In this document: one piece after another, positions 16,726-25,087 of the stretch
How the letters are laid out: each line of letters opens with the position of its first letter
Numbering within the stretch: position 1 is the stretch's first letter
Origin: Dyadobacter chenhuakuii
GTDB taxonomy: Bacteria; Bacteroidota; Bacteroidia; Cytophagales; Spirosomataceae
NCBI RefSeq assembly: GCF_023821985.2
Contig: NZ_CP098805.1
Location: forward strand, 1,984,001 to 2,048,000
DNA length: 64,000 nucleotides
Direction of reading: 5' to 3'
The notes under the pieces: generated by a model
What the model was told of the DNA's origin: nothing
Database searches by the model: none
The model's input: the letters and a program-made list of their open reading frames with translations, nothing else
Made by a program: the position numbers and the translations under genes

Positions 16726-16883
16726 GGCTCATTAACAATACGAACATGGCTGATCATTTGATCCAACATTAGGTTAATCACCATTATACCTGTAATTTTA
16801 CAACTGCAAAAATAAAAATGCGGCGTTTTAATGACGCCAGCATCTATTTTGGTTTTTGAAGTCAAGTTTAAATTACATTCACA

Positions 16884-17564
16884 GTGGAGGTTTTTGACCA
16901 ATTCATCGACCTGTTTGTTCACCTGGACAAGCATCTCGGACAAATCATTCAGGACTACGGGGCATGGGCCTATGTCATTCTTTTTATGATTATTTTTATT
17001 GAAACCGGTGTTGTTTTCATGCCTTTTTTGCCGGGTGACTCATTGCTTTTTGCAGCTGGCATGATGGCGGCCAAGTATCCGGAATCCCTGAATATATGGC
17101 TGGTTGTGATTTTGCTCCTGATAGCAGCAATACTGGGAGACACCTGCAATTATCTGTTTGGCAGATATTTTGGACATAAAGTATTGGGAATCAAAGTCAT
17201 GGGAACCGCGCTGATCAAACCCGAGCATCTTGCGCGGACGCAGGGATTTTATGAGAAATACGGTCCTTCAACGATCATTATTGCCCGGTTTGTGCCGATA
17301 GTCAGGACGCTGGCCCCGTTTGTAGCGGGTATTGCAACAATGAATTATAGTGTGTTTTTCAAATTCAACATTATCGGAGCCATCCTATGGGTAGTTAGTC
17401 TGACGATTGGTGGCTACTTTCTTGGAAACATCCCGATGGTGAGAGACAATTTTGAAAAAGTGGTTTTAGCCATCATTGCATTATCGGTGTTGCCGATCGT
17501 ATGGCAGTTCGTTAAGGCAAAATTCGTTTCCTCCGAGGTGCCAAAAGCGTCTGAATCTATTTAA
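16884..17564 (+). CDS. DedA-family (SNARE-associated/VTT) inner-membrane protein
   Basis: The 226-residue integral membrane protein shows the DedA signatures: IETGVVFMPFLPGDSLLFAAG, ILGDTCNYLFGRYFG, and the re-entrant segment FYEKYGPSTIIIARFVPIVR followed by TLAPFVAGIA. Family members act as lipid scramblases or undecaprenyl-phosphate recyclers and support membrane-potential homeostasis. The best start is a GTG at 16884. No in-frame ATG gives a complete first helix. The gene stands alone, convergent with the histidine kinase gene at 17583, with only 18 bp between the stops. Its exact lipid substrate is unknown. Confidence 0.87.
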   Translation: MEVFDQFIDLFVHLDKHLGQIIQDYGAWAYVILFMIIFIETGVVFMPFLPGDSLLFAAGMMAAKYPESLNIWLVVILLLIAAILGDTCNYLFGRYFGHKVLGIKVMGTALIKPEHLARTQGFYEKYGPSTIIIARFVPIVRTLAPFVAGIATMNYSVFFKFNIIGAILWVVSLTIGGYFLGNIPMVRDNFEKVVLAIIALSVLPIVWQFVKAKFVSSEVPKASESI

Positions 17565-17582
17565 CAGGATGTATTCAAGCAA

Positions 17583-19316
17583 TCAGGCGCTGGCAAGCTC
17601 AAAGTAAAAACTGCTGCCCATCCCGATTTCGCTTGTTACGCCAATGCTGCCGCCCTGCGCCTCGATGAACTCTTTACTGATCGCCAGCCCGAGGCCGGTG
17701 CCGGTTTTTGAGCTGCCGGGAACTTGGAAATAGCGGTCGAAAATTTTGGTCCGGTAACGGCTGTCGATGCCTTTACCCTCATCCCGAACCAGGAATTTGA
17801 CGCCTTGCTGTGTGGGTGTGAGTTGAATGTGAATTTTGCTGTCTTCCTGTGAATAACGGACTGCGTTAGTCAAGAAATTGATCAGTACCCAGGCCGTTTT
17901 TTCCATATCCGCCTTTACGTCGGCGAGCTGATTTTCTGCCTGCACCACGAGCTCGATGCGTTTTTGCTCAATCGGTGTTTTTACAGCATCCACGGCGTAT
18001 TTCAGGATTGCATACGGGCTGCTCGACTGAATGTTCAACTGAATATTCCCCGTTTCAACCTGCGACATATTCAGCAGCTCGCCGGTGATTTTCAGCAGCC
18101 GGTCGCTGTCTTCTTTAATGCTGGACATCAATTGTTTTTGCTCCTCGTTCAGATCCCCGGTATGCTGGCTTTCCAGCAGTTGCAGGCTCATTTTGATGGA
18201 AGCGATGGGTGTTTTCAGTTCGTGGGAAACGGTGGCGATGAAATTGGTTTTGGCAAAATCAAGCTCTTTGAAAGGCGTAATGTTCTTCAATAGGATCACC
18301 TGACCGATGAATTTTTTCAGTCGCTCACCCGTCGGAACAATCGTGATATCGACGATTTCTTTTTCAAAATAGCTTTCTTTGTTGTCTGCATAAATTTTCA
18401 GCGACGGCACTGCGGCGTTCGCGCTATTGGCATGCAGCCCTTCTTTTTCCTCGATCAACGCACGGATCAGATCATTCTGCTCTGCCAGCTCAATGGCCGA
18501 TTTTCCCAATAAATCACTCACGGCAATGCCGGTAATCTTGACGGCTTCTTCATTGGCAAACAGCACTTTTTTGTTTTCATCCAGACCGATAACCGGCTCG
18601 TGCATATTGTTGATAAGGGCTTCAATGCGCTTCTTTTCCACCAGGATCTGCGAAAGATTGCTGTTATCATATTCTTCGAGTTTCTCGGCCATCGTATTAA
18701 ATGAACTCGCCAGCTCTCCAAACTCATCCTTACCCGAAAAATGCAGCCGCTCGGCATAATTCTTCTCTGCAATAGCGCGGATACTTTCCGTCAGCTCGCG
18801 GATCGGGTTGCCAACATTACCCGGCAAATTGACCAGCAGCGTCAAAGCGATCAGAAAGCAAACGGTTCCCGTCAGCGCGATCCAGATAAACGCCGAATGC
18901 ACCGTATCCAGCGCCTTGTCACTCTTCGCCCGTATCGCTTCCATGTTAATGCGCGTCAGCTCAGCCAGATCATTTCTGATCAAGACCGGCATTTGTGGGT
19001 TATTCAAATCTTTTTTCAGAGAATCATAATGACCCGCAATTTTATTGGTCACCTCCCCTTCTCCCCGCTCGGTCACATTTGACCGCTGTTCTTTCAGGTT
19101 TTGCTCAAATCTGGCTCCTGCTTCGGGGCCCTGGTGGATCTGATCGAGGGCCAGGAACATGCTGCGACTGTAATCCAGCGTCTTATAGTTGTCCTGCAAG
19201 ATGTTTTCAGTGTCTTCTTTGAGCGTATAAATGTAGCCCGCGGCAATCACGGACAATGCCAGGATCATCAGAAACAGCACGCCCAGTCCGAGTCGCAGTT
19301 TGGTTTTTATTTTCAT
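17583..19316 (-). CDS. Membrane histidine kinase with HAMP and PAS domains, stand-alone kinase half of the Kdp sensor
   Basis: The 577-residue kinase has TM1 near 8-30, a periplasmic helical sensor (about 31-142), TM2 near 143-165 and HAMP (about 165-220). A PAS domain follows (about 228-345, with PVIGLDENKKVLFANEEAV). HisKA carries His365 in FIATVSHELKTP, and the ATPase domain has NFLTNAVRYS, DEGKGIDSRY and GTGLGLAIS. It is encoded 22 bp downstream of the short KdpD that lacks a kinase domain, at the distal end of the kdp gene set. The natural reading is that KdpD signalling has been divided between two proteins, with this kinase phosphorylating the NtrC-type regulator at 27183-28532. That pairing is inference from neighbourhood. 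Confidence 0.85.
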   Translation of the reverse strand: MKIKTKLRLGLGVLFLMILALSVIAAGYIYTLKEDTENILQDNYKTLDYSRSMFLALDQIHQGPEAGARFEQNLKEQRSNVTERGEGEVTNKIAGHYDSLKKDLNNPQMPVLIRNDLAELTRINMEAIRAKSDKALDTVHSAFIWIALTGTVCFLIALTLLVNLPGNVGNPIRELTESIRAIAEKNYAERLHFSGKDEFGELASSFNTMAEKLEEYDNSNLSQILVEKKRIEALINNMHEPVIGLDENKKVLFANEEAVKITGIAVSDLLGKSAIELAEQNDLIRALIEEKEGLHANSANAAVPSLKIYADNKESYFEKEIVDITIVPTGERLKKFIGQVILLKNITPFKELDFAKTNFIATVSHELKTPIASIKMSLQLLESQHTGDLNEEQKQLMSSIKEDSDRLLKITGELLNMSQVETGNIQLNIQSSSPYAILKYAVDAVKTPIEQKRIELVVQAENQLADVKADMEKTAWVLINFLTNAVRYSQEDSKIHIQLTPTQQGVKFLVRDEGKGIDSRYRTKIFDRYFQVPGSSKTGTGLGLAISKEFIEAQGGSIGVTSEIGMGSSFYFELASA

Positions 19317-19338
19317 AGAAAAAGGCGAAGTGGTTACG

Positions 19339-20463
19339 CTAAGACAAGATAACCAGGTCGATATCAGAAGATGAAAGTTTTTTCAAAAGATTATTAAAAA
19401 CGTTGGTTGCCAGGATCACCCGCAGCAGGTTTATATGCGGCTTACCCAGACAAATCGTAGTGATTTCACGCTGCTCGGCCACCTGTATAATCGCCTCAGA
19501 CACATTGGTATCCTGGACCCGTATGATCTCTGCGCCCATTTCGGTGGCCAGTTTGAAATTATTGATCAAATGCCGCTGCTTGTCCAATGCAATCTTGTCC
19601 TGGCTTTCGTTCGGGGTCTGCACGTAAAGGACAAACCATTTGCTGTTATAATAGCTGGCCAGCCGCGCCGTTTTGCGGATCACATGCCGGGCCGTGCTTT
19701 CGTTGCTGCTGATACAGGCCAGAAATTTCTCCCTTTTCGAGGCAACCAGCTTGGGAATTTCCGTTTCCACCTTACGCTCCACCTGGCTCGCCACTTCTTT
19801 CAATGCAAGCTCGCGGAGTTGCAGGATATGGTCGGGTTTGAAAAAGTTATTAAGTGCTGTCTGGATTTTTTCAGGCTTGTAAATTTTACCCTCTTTCAGT
19901 CGCGTAATGAGCTCGTCGGCAGTTAAATCAATGTTGACAACCTCGTCCGCTGCGCCCAGCACGCTGTCCGGAATGCGCTCTTTCACCTCCACGCCCGTAA
20001 TGCCTTTTACTTCTTCATTCAACGATTCAATGTGCTGAATGTTCACTGCGCTGATGACATTGATGCCTGCTTCGAGGATTTCGAGCACGTCCTGCCAGCG
20101 CTTGTCATTCTTGCTGCCTTCAATGTTGGTATGCGCCAGCTCGTCCACCACCACAACCTCCGGCCTGAGGCTAATCACGGCTTGCACATCGAGCTCGTCG
20201 AGTTCTTTTCCTTTGTAAAAAAGTTTGCGGCGCGGGATCACCGGCAGTCCGTCGAGCAGATCGTGCGTTTCTTTCCGGTTATGCGTTTCAATGTAGCCGA
20301 TTTTGACATCGATGCCATTGCGCAGCAGGGCGTGCGCTTCCTGCAACATCCTGAATGTCTTGCCAACACCAGCACTCATGCCAATGTAAATCTTGAATTT
20401 TCCACGCCTCGATTTTTTGATCAGATCCAGAAAATGCTGCGCGCTGGGGTTGGTTTCGGACAT
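19339..20463 (-). CDS. kdpD: Short KdpD: N-terminal sensor domain plus Usp domain, no kinase
   Basis: The 374-residue protein matches only the cytoplasmic N-terminus of canonical KdpD (about 900 residues). It has the Walker-A-like motif IGMSAGVGKTF near residue 30, then VKIGYIETHNRKET, VVVDELAHTNIEGSKNDKRW, and a universal stress protein domain (about 235-374). The four transmembrane helices, GAF and histidine kinase domains are absent, and the protein ends cleanly. In full-length KdpD this part binds ATP and c-di-AMP and tunes signalling to KdpE. In Bacteroidota and cyanobacteria such short forms are known. It is transcribed just ahead of a separate kinase gene, suggesting the two act together. 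It is a natural short form, not a frameshift product. Confidence 0.88.
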   Translation of the reverse strand: MSETNPSAQHFLDLIKKSRRGKFKIYIGMSAGVGKTFRMLQEAHALLRNGIDVKIGYIETHNRKETHDLLDGLPVIPRRKLFYKGKELDELDVQAVISLRPEVVVVDELAHTNIEGSKNDKRWQDVLEILEAGINVISAVNIQHIESLNEEVKGITGVEVKERIPDSVLGAADEVVNIDLTADELITRLKEGKIYKPEKIQTALNNFFKPDHILQLRELALKEVASQVERKVETEIPKLVASKREKFLACISSNESTARHVIRKTARLASYYNSKWFVLYVQTPNESQDKIALDKQRHLINNFKLATEMGAEIIRVQDTNVSEAIIQVAEQREITTICLGKPHINLLRVILATNVFNNLLKKLSSSDIDLVILS

Positions 20464-20527
20464 TGGGTTTAGGTGTAGGGTTGATTTTGTTTTGAAATTG
20501 AATATTCAGTGAATGATGCCAGTGTTA

Positions 20528-20614
20528 TTGTCAGCCTGAGCGGACCGGTCCGCCGGGCAGTCGAAGGCGCGCTACTTCTTGGTAACGTGCCTTCGACTCC
20601 GCTCAGGCTGACAA
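20528..20614. repeat. REP-like inverted repeat with asymmetric insertion
   Basis: TTGTCAGCCTGAGCGG followed by AGTCGAAGGC appears in inverted form on both sides of a short loop. The right arm (20589-20614) is the uninterrupted copy. The left arm (20528-20568) has a 15-nt GC-rich insertion that itself contains the palindrome GCGGACCGGTCCGC. Similar CAGCCTGAGCG...TCGAAGG repeats are scattered through many Bacteroidota genomes. It lies between the KdpD gene and the beta-barrel gene, within a string of genes on one strand, and could act as a processing or partial termination hairpin. Confidence 0.65.
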
Positions 20615-20671
20615 CTGTCCTTATGAGAGACAATATCAATAAATATGTTATCTAACTGACTTGACTAAATA

Positions 20672-21772
20672 TTAAAAAGCAACTGAAATCGAAGTAGTCA
20701 GAAAAAAATTATCCTTCCTGGACATTGCTTCCGCGCCTGCCTGATTTCTTTCAAGGAATATCCGGTCTTTGCTGCTCAGGTTTCTGGCTTCCATGCGCCA
20801 GAGCACGCCCGGGAAAACGGCATAGTCAATGTTGGCGGACAGGCCGAAAGTTTTGAAACCATTCTCCGTGCCCGTCGCAATGATAACGCCGTTTTGATCC
20901 TGAAAATATTCACCCCTCGCTGCAATGTTAACCTTTGAAGATGGTGAATAGCGTACGATTAATGTGGGCACCACCCAGTTGTTGTATTCGCTGCTTCCCT
21001 TTGCTTTTTGCTCCGTTCCGTAGTCCAAACCGGCCGTGATCCCGAACTTTTCGGCAAGCTGAAAAACACCATAAAAGTTGTGATAATAACGCATGAGCCT
21101 GGCACTATCCGGCTTGTCTGATCCTATGAATGTGCTGTAATTCAATGTGACATTAGCGGCCGGCTTGTAGGTAACCTGCGTCCCGAAGGCGGGCGTAGTG
21201 TTTCCATCCACGCGCTGCATGCGTTGCCAACCATTGAGATACATGGCGGACACATAAAGCTTTTCATCTTTTGTTGTAAAACCCAGCTTCAAGCCCGACT
21301 CAAAGTAAGGCGTATTTTCAGCCACCAAACTCCTGGTCATCGCCCAGTTATCCTTGCCGACAGCACTCTCGAAACCAATGTGCGACGGCATAATCCCGGC
21401 ATCCAGCCATAGGTTCGCATTTTTTGAAATTTTCAGCCCAATGTTGGCTTCAAAGACATTTTTGAGCACGCCCGGCTCGGCCGCATAGTTCGCATTCACG
21501 TAGGTTCCGGCTGCCAGGGCCAGGTTACCTCTCACGCGGTCGGTTGTGTAGTTTGCTTTGATAAAGCCGAGGTTCAGATTCACTTCGCCAATGCGGTTGA
21601 AATTGTAAAGAAAGCCCGGAGCCGTGTTGTTGAGCGGCCTGTTGAAATCGTAATTGTAATAAGCCTCTGCATATCCGCTGATTGTCACAGGGTTCGAAGT
21701 TTTCGTGGAATCCTGTGCCATAGACGGTTTTAAAATCACTAAACCGAATGCAGCTAATAATAAACTTTTCAT
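20672..21772 (-). CDS. Outer-membrane beta-barrel (porin-like) protein of the kdp locus
   Basis: The 366-residue protein has a signal peptide (SLLLAAFGLVILKPSMAQ). It then shows a regular pattern of amphipathic strands, with SGYAEAYYNYDFN at the start, SGLKLGFTTKDEKLYVSAMY in the middle, and a C-terminal strand ending in SISVAF, the terminal phenylalanine needed for barrel assembly. It resembles the Bacteroidota porin-like family with 14-16 strands. It lies between kdpC and kdpD on the same strand, so it may help potassium cross the outer membrane, but no potassium-specific motif is visible and this role is inference from position. Spacing to kdpC is 84 bp. Confidence 0.72.
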   Translation of the reverse strand: MKSLLLAAFGLVILKPSMAQDSTKTSNPVTISGYAEAYYNYDFNRPLNNTAPGFLYNFNRIGEVNLNLGFIKANYTTDRVRGNLALAAGTYVNANYAAEPGVLKNVFEANIGLKISKNANLWLDAGIMPSHIGFESAVGKDNWAMTRSLVAENTPYFESGLKLGFTTKDEKLYVSAMYLNGWQRMQRVDGNTTPAFGTQVTYKPAANVTLNYSTFIGSDKPDSARLMRYYHNFYGVFQLAEKFGITAGLDYGTEQKAKGSSEYNNWVVPTLIVRYSPSSKVNIAARGEYFQDQNGVIIATGTENGFKTFGLSANIDYAVFPGVLWRMEARNLSSKDRIFLERNQAGAEAMSRKDNFFLTTSISVAF

Positions 21773-21856
21773 TGAAAATGTACTGTAAATGAATGTAGCG
21801 GCGCTGTTGAAAACCTCGCTCCCCGCGTCGCTGCCGGTAAGGATCAGGGCATGTTT

Positions 21857-22414
21857 TTATAATTTTTCCAAAGCTATATTCAGGCTCAGCACATTCACTT
21901 TTTCTGGTCCGAACATGCCTAATAATGGTTTTTCCGTATGCTCGCTGACAAGCTGTGCAACTCTTTGTTCGGAAACTTTCCGCGCAGCAGCCACCCTTTT
22001 TACCTGGATCAACGCAGCCTTAGGCGAAATATCCGGATCAAGTCCGGAGCCGCTCGCAGTCACCAGCTCGACGGGAATATCTTTCTTGTCAACGCCCGGA
22101 TTATGCATCAAAAATGTATCGATCCTGGCCTGCACCACAGCCAGATATTCCGGATTGGAAGGTCCCTTATTGCTCCCGCCGCTTCCAGCCGCATTATACT
22201 CCACAGCGGAAGGGCGACTATTGAAAAACCGGTCTGCTGTAAATTTCTGACCAATGTTGGCATAGTAACGTTTACCATCAGCACTAACCGTCTCACCCCG
22301 ACCACCGTCGGGCGTCATTTGCGCAATTGCCCAAACCACAGCCGGGTAAACCACACAGAAAAACAGCAGCGTTACAATCGTTAATCTGATTGCGGGAAAT
22401 ATGTTCGTTTTCAT
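21857..22414 (-). CDS. kdpC: KdpC subunit of the potassium-transporting P-type ATPase
   Basis: The 185-residue protein has one N-terminal transmembrane helix (IRLTIVTLLFFCVVYPAVVW), followed by the conserved periplasmic domain with FFNSRPSAVEYN, the glycine-rich GSGGSNKGPSNP, and VTASGSGLDPDISPKAALIQ with RVA following. KdpC stabilises the KdpFABC complex and raises its potassium affinity. The length is normal (about 185-195). It should directly follow kdpB, but here the two are separated by a toxin-antitoxin pair in the opposite direction. Transcription of kdpC must therefore read through antisense to that pair or start in the 37 bp before the antitoxin ATG. Confidence 0.93.
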   Translation of the reverse strand: MKTNIFPAIRLTIVTLLFFCVVYPAVVWAIAQMTPDGGRGETVSADGKRYYANIGQKFTADRFFNSRPSAVEYNAAGSGGSNKGPSNPEYLAVVQARIDTFLMHNPGVDKKDIPVELVTASGSGLDPDISPKAALIQVKRVAAARKVSEQRVAQLVSEHTEKPLLGMFGPEKVNVLSLNIALEKL

Positions 22415-22451
22415 TTGCTTAAATTTTTAACTTTAAAAAAAATTGGAATCT

Positions 22452-22715
22452 ATGGAAGCATTGCTGCGCGTTCGATCCTCTGAATTCACGGACGAACTGA
22501 TTGACAAAATCAGAACATTATTAAGTGGTTCTCAAGACTCTGAAATCACGATCAGCATTACGGAGAAGCCTTCATCAGGCACACTTCGCCTTGAAACCCG
22601 GGAAGAGTATTTCTCACGGCTGGATAAGTCACTTGAAAATTTCGAGAAGGGCAATGTCATCACCTTTAACGGAGATGCGTTTGACCAGTTTGCGAAACAT
22701 CTGGGAAATTCGTGA
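22452..22715 (+). CDS. Putative antitoxin of the YoeB pair
   Basis: The 87-residue acidic protein begins MEALLRVRSSEFTDELIDK, a probable ribbon or helix DNA-binding and dimer region, and ends with EEYFSRLDKSLENFEKG and DAFDQFAKHLG, the sort of extended helical tail that wraps a YoeB-type toxin. It does not show an obvious YefM/Phd signature, so the family is uncertain. The role is inferred from its position: its stop overlaps the toxin GTG start by four bases (22712-22715). The ATG at 22452 is preferred over a TTG three codons upstream. Type II antitoxins usually repress their own promoter, which here would have to lie in or near the 37 bp shared with the kdpC start region. Confidence 0.7.
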   Translation: MEALLRVRSSEFTDELIDKIRTLLSGSQDSEITISITEKPSSGTLRLETREEYFSRLDKSLENFEKGNVITFNGDAFDQFAKHLGNS

Positions 22716-22978
22716 GCCGGATTATCTTTGATATTAACGTCATTGAAGACCTGACCCAATGGTCTAAAAGCGAACCCCGACTTGTAAAAAAAGTCTTCGA
22801 ACTCATCACCGACATTCAAAAGCACCCCTTCGACGGAATCGGAAAACCCGAGGGTCTTAAACATCAGTATAAGGGATGCTGGAGCAGGCGCATTACGGAT
22901 GAACATCGGCTGATCTATAAGGTCCTTTCCGACGGTGACATTTTTGTGTTGAGTGTTTATGGTCATTACGATCAATAA
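22712..22978 (+). CDS. yoeB: Txe/YoeB-family mRNA interferase toxin
   Basis: The 88-residue protein aligns along its whole length with E. coli YoeB. Shared blocks are VKKVFELI, HPFDGIGKPEGLKH, WSRRITDEHRLIY and a terminal HYDQ. The catalytic residues are all kept: Glu47, Arg66, His85 and Tyr86 correspond to Glu46, Arg65, His83 and Tyr84 of YoeB. The toxin would bind the ribosomal A site and cleave mRNA during translation. It starts with GTG, overlapping the antitoxin stop by four bases, as in classical coupled pairs. Its stop lies one base from the stop of kdpB on the other strand. Insertion within the kdp operon is unusual. Nothing suggests it is inactive. Confidence 0.92.
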   Translation: MSRIIFDINVIEDLTQWSKSEPRLVKKVFELITDIQKHPFDGIGKPEGLKHQYKGCWSRRITDEHRLIYKVLSDGDIFVLSVYGHYDQ

Positions 22979-22979
22979 T

Positions 22980-25019
22980 TTAAATCCAGATACTTACTAC
23001 CAGGTCAATGACCTTTATCCCTGCAAATGGCACCAATATGCCTCCCAGGCCGTAGATGAAGAGGTTTCTTCTTAGCAGGGCGCTGGCGCCTATGGGTTTG
23101 TAGGCCACGCCTTTTAGTGCCAGCGGGATGAGGAACGGGATGATGACGGCGTTGAAGATCACGGCGGACAGGATGGCGCTTTCGGGACTGTTGAGGCGCA
23201 TGATATTCAGGCCTTGCAAGGCTGGTATGCTGGCGATGAAAAGGGCTGGAATGATGGCGAAATATTTAGCGACGTCATTCGCAATCGAGAATGTGGTCAG
23301 CGTTCCGCGGGTCATTAACAGCTGCTTTCCAATTTCGACGATTTCGATCAGTTTCGTCGGATCATTGTCCAGATCCACCATGTTACCGGCTTCCTTAGCT
23401 GCCTGCGTGCCGCTGTTCATAGCCACGCCTACATCAGCTTGTGCGAGGGCGGGTGCGTCATTGGTTCCGTCCCCCATCATGGCCACAAGCTTACCGCCTT
23501 CCTGCTCTTTTTTGATGTAGTTCATCTTGTCCTCGGGCTTGGCTTCGGCGATGAAATCGTCCACACCGGCTTTTTCAGCAATAAACTTGGCGGTAAGCGG
23601 GTTATCGCCGGTAACCATTACCGTTTTGACACCCATTTTACGAAGTCTTTCAAAGCGCTCGCTGATGCCGGGCTTTATAATGTCCTGCAACTCCACCACG
23701 CCCAGCACACGCTCATTTTCCGAAACCACGAGCGGTGTGCCGCCATTGTTGGAAATGGCTTTTACACTTTCTTCAATCTCAGCGGGAAATGCATTTCCAG
23801 CGCTGGTAACCAGGGTGCGGATCGAGTCAAATGCGCCTTTGCGGATTCGCGTGCCTTCGAAGTCGACGCCGGAGCTGCGTGTTTCTGCGGTAAACTTGAT
23901 GAATGTGGGATTGGAAATCTGATAAGATGTCGGCGTGGCATTGGCCAGTTCCAGGATGGATTTTCCTTCCGGCGTTTCATCGGCGATTGAGCTGAGTACG
24001 GCGGCTTTGCTGAAGTGATTGTCGGCAATGCCTTTGGCAGCGTGAAAGCGCGTGGCCTTTCTGTTTCCAATGGTGATCGTTCCCGTTTTGTCCAGCAAAA
24101 GCACATCTATGTCGCCGGCTGTTTCCACAGCCTTGCCCGACTTAGTAATCACATTGGCACGCAACGCACGGTCCATGCCCGCAATGCCTATTGCAGAAAG
24201 CAAGCCGCCGATCGTAGTCGGGATCAGGCATACGAAGAGGGAGATGAATGCCGCAATGGTAATGGGCGTATTCGAATAATCGGCGAAGGGTTTCAGCGTC
24301 ACACATACGATCACAAACACAAGTGTAAACCCGGCCAGCAGGATAGTCAATGCGATTTCATTGGGCGTTTTCTGGCGGCTCGCTCCTTCTACCAAGGCAA
24401 TCATTTTATCCAGAAAACTCTCGCCCGGCGCAGTCGTTACCATGACTTTTATCTTGTCGGAAAGCACTTTCGTGCCACCCGTGACGCTGCTTTTGTCGCC
24501 GCCTGCTTCGCGGATCACTGGCGCAGATTCACCTGTGATGGCGCTCTCGTCGATGGTGGCGAGCCCTTCGATGATCTCGCCGTCGGTGGCAATGTTGTCG
24601 CCGGCTTCACAGATAAAAATATCCCCTTTTTTCATCCGGGCCGACATCACACTTTGGGTCGATACTGAGAAGCCGGGTTTGTTGTCGACGACCAGTTTGG
24701 CGGGTGTTTCTTCGCGTGTCTTCCGTAAGCTGTCGGCTTGCGCTTTTCCCCGTGCTTCGGCGATGGCTTCGGCGAAATTGGCAAACAATAATGTGAGCAG
24801 CAGGATCAGAAAGATCACAAAATTATAGCCAAAACTGCCCTGGGAAGTGTTTCCCGATAAGATCCACAAACACACCACAAACATGACGAATGTGCCTATT
24901 TCAACGGTAAACATGACCGGATTACGAAACATGATTTTGGGGTTCAATTTGGTAAAAGACTGTCTTAAAGCCTGATTCACCAGATCCTTTTGGAACAAGG
25001 ATGCATTTTGATTTTTCAT
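22980..25019 (-). CDS. kdpB: KdpB, catalytic subunit of the potassium-transporting P-type ATPase
   Basis: The 679-residue P-type ATPase has the actuator motif TGES (162-165), the phosphorylation site Asp310 in [13 protein letters not shown], the membrane motif [15 protein letters not shown], the nucleotide-binding segment near KGAFDSI, and the hinge [20 protein letters not shown]. The length is normal. It couples ATP hydrolysis to uptake by KdpA. It is encoded downstream of kdpA (68 bp gap) and was presumably once directly followed by kdpC. No motif is missing. Confidence 0.96.
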   Translation of the reverse strand: MKNQNASLFQKDLVNQALRQSFTKLNPKIMFRNPVMFTVEIGTFVMFVVCLWILSGNTSQGSFGYNFVIFLILLLTLLFANFAEAIAEARGKAQADSLRKTREETPAKLVVDNKPGFSVSTQSVMSARMKKGDIFICEAGDNIATDGEIIEGLATIDESAITGESAPVIREAGGDKSSVTGGTKVLSDKIKVMVTTAPGESFLDKMIALVEGASRQKTPNEIALTILLAGFTLVFVIVCVTLKPFADYSNTPITIAAFISLFVCLIPTTIGGLLSAIGIAGMDRALRANVITKSGKAVETAGDIDVLLLDKTGTITIGNRKATRFHAAKGIADNHFSKAAVLSSIADETPEGKSILELANATPTSYQISNPTFIKFTAETRSSGVDFEGTRIRKGAFDSIRTLVTSAGNAFPAEIEESVKAISNNGGTPLVVSENERVLGVVELQDIIKPGISERFERLRKMGVKTVMVTGDNPLTAKFIAEKAGVDDFIAEAKPEDKMNYIKKEQEGGKLVAMMGDGTNDAPALAQADVGVAMNSGTQAAKEAGNMVDLDNDPTKLIEIVEIGKQLLMTRGTLTTFSIANDVAKYFAIIPALFIASIPALQGLNIMRLNSPESAILSAVIFNAVIIPFLIPLALKGVAYKPIGASALLRRNLFIYGLGGILVPFAGIKVIDLVVSIWI

Positions 25020-25087
25020 TGGATGTTAGGAGCGCGGCTTCAATTCCGGTGCCCGTTTTATGTTGTTAGTCAGTTAACTTGTGCTGA

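Noticed and set aside
17583..20463. KdpD broken by a frameshift into two genes
   Set aside because: The downstream kinase has its own start, two transmembrane helices, HAMP and PAS, unlike the KdpD C-terminal half, and the short KdpD ends cleanly after its Usp domain.
22452..22978. Mobile element carrying the toxin-antitoxin pair
   Set aside because: No terminal repeats, integrase, transposase or target duplication was seen around the pair.
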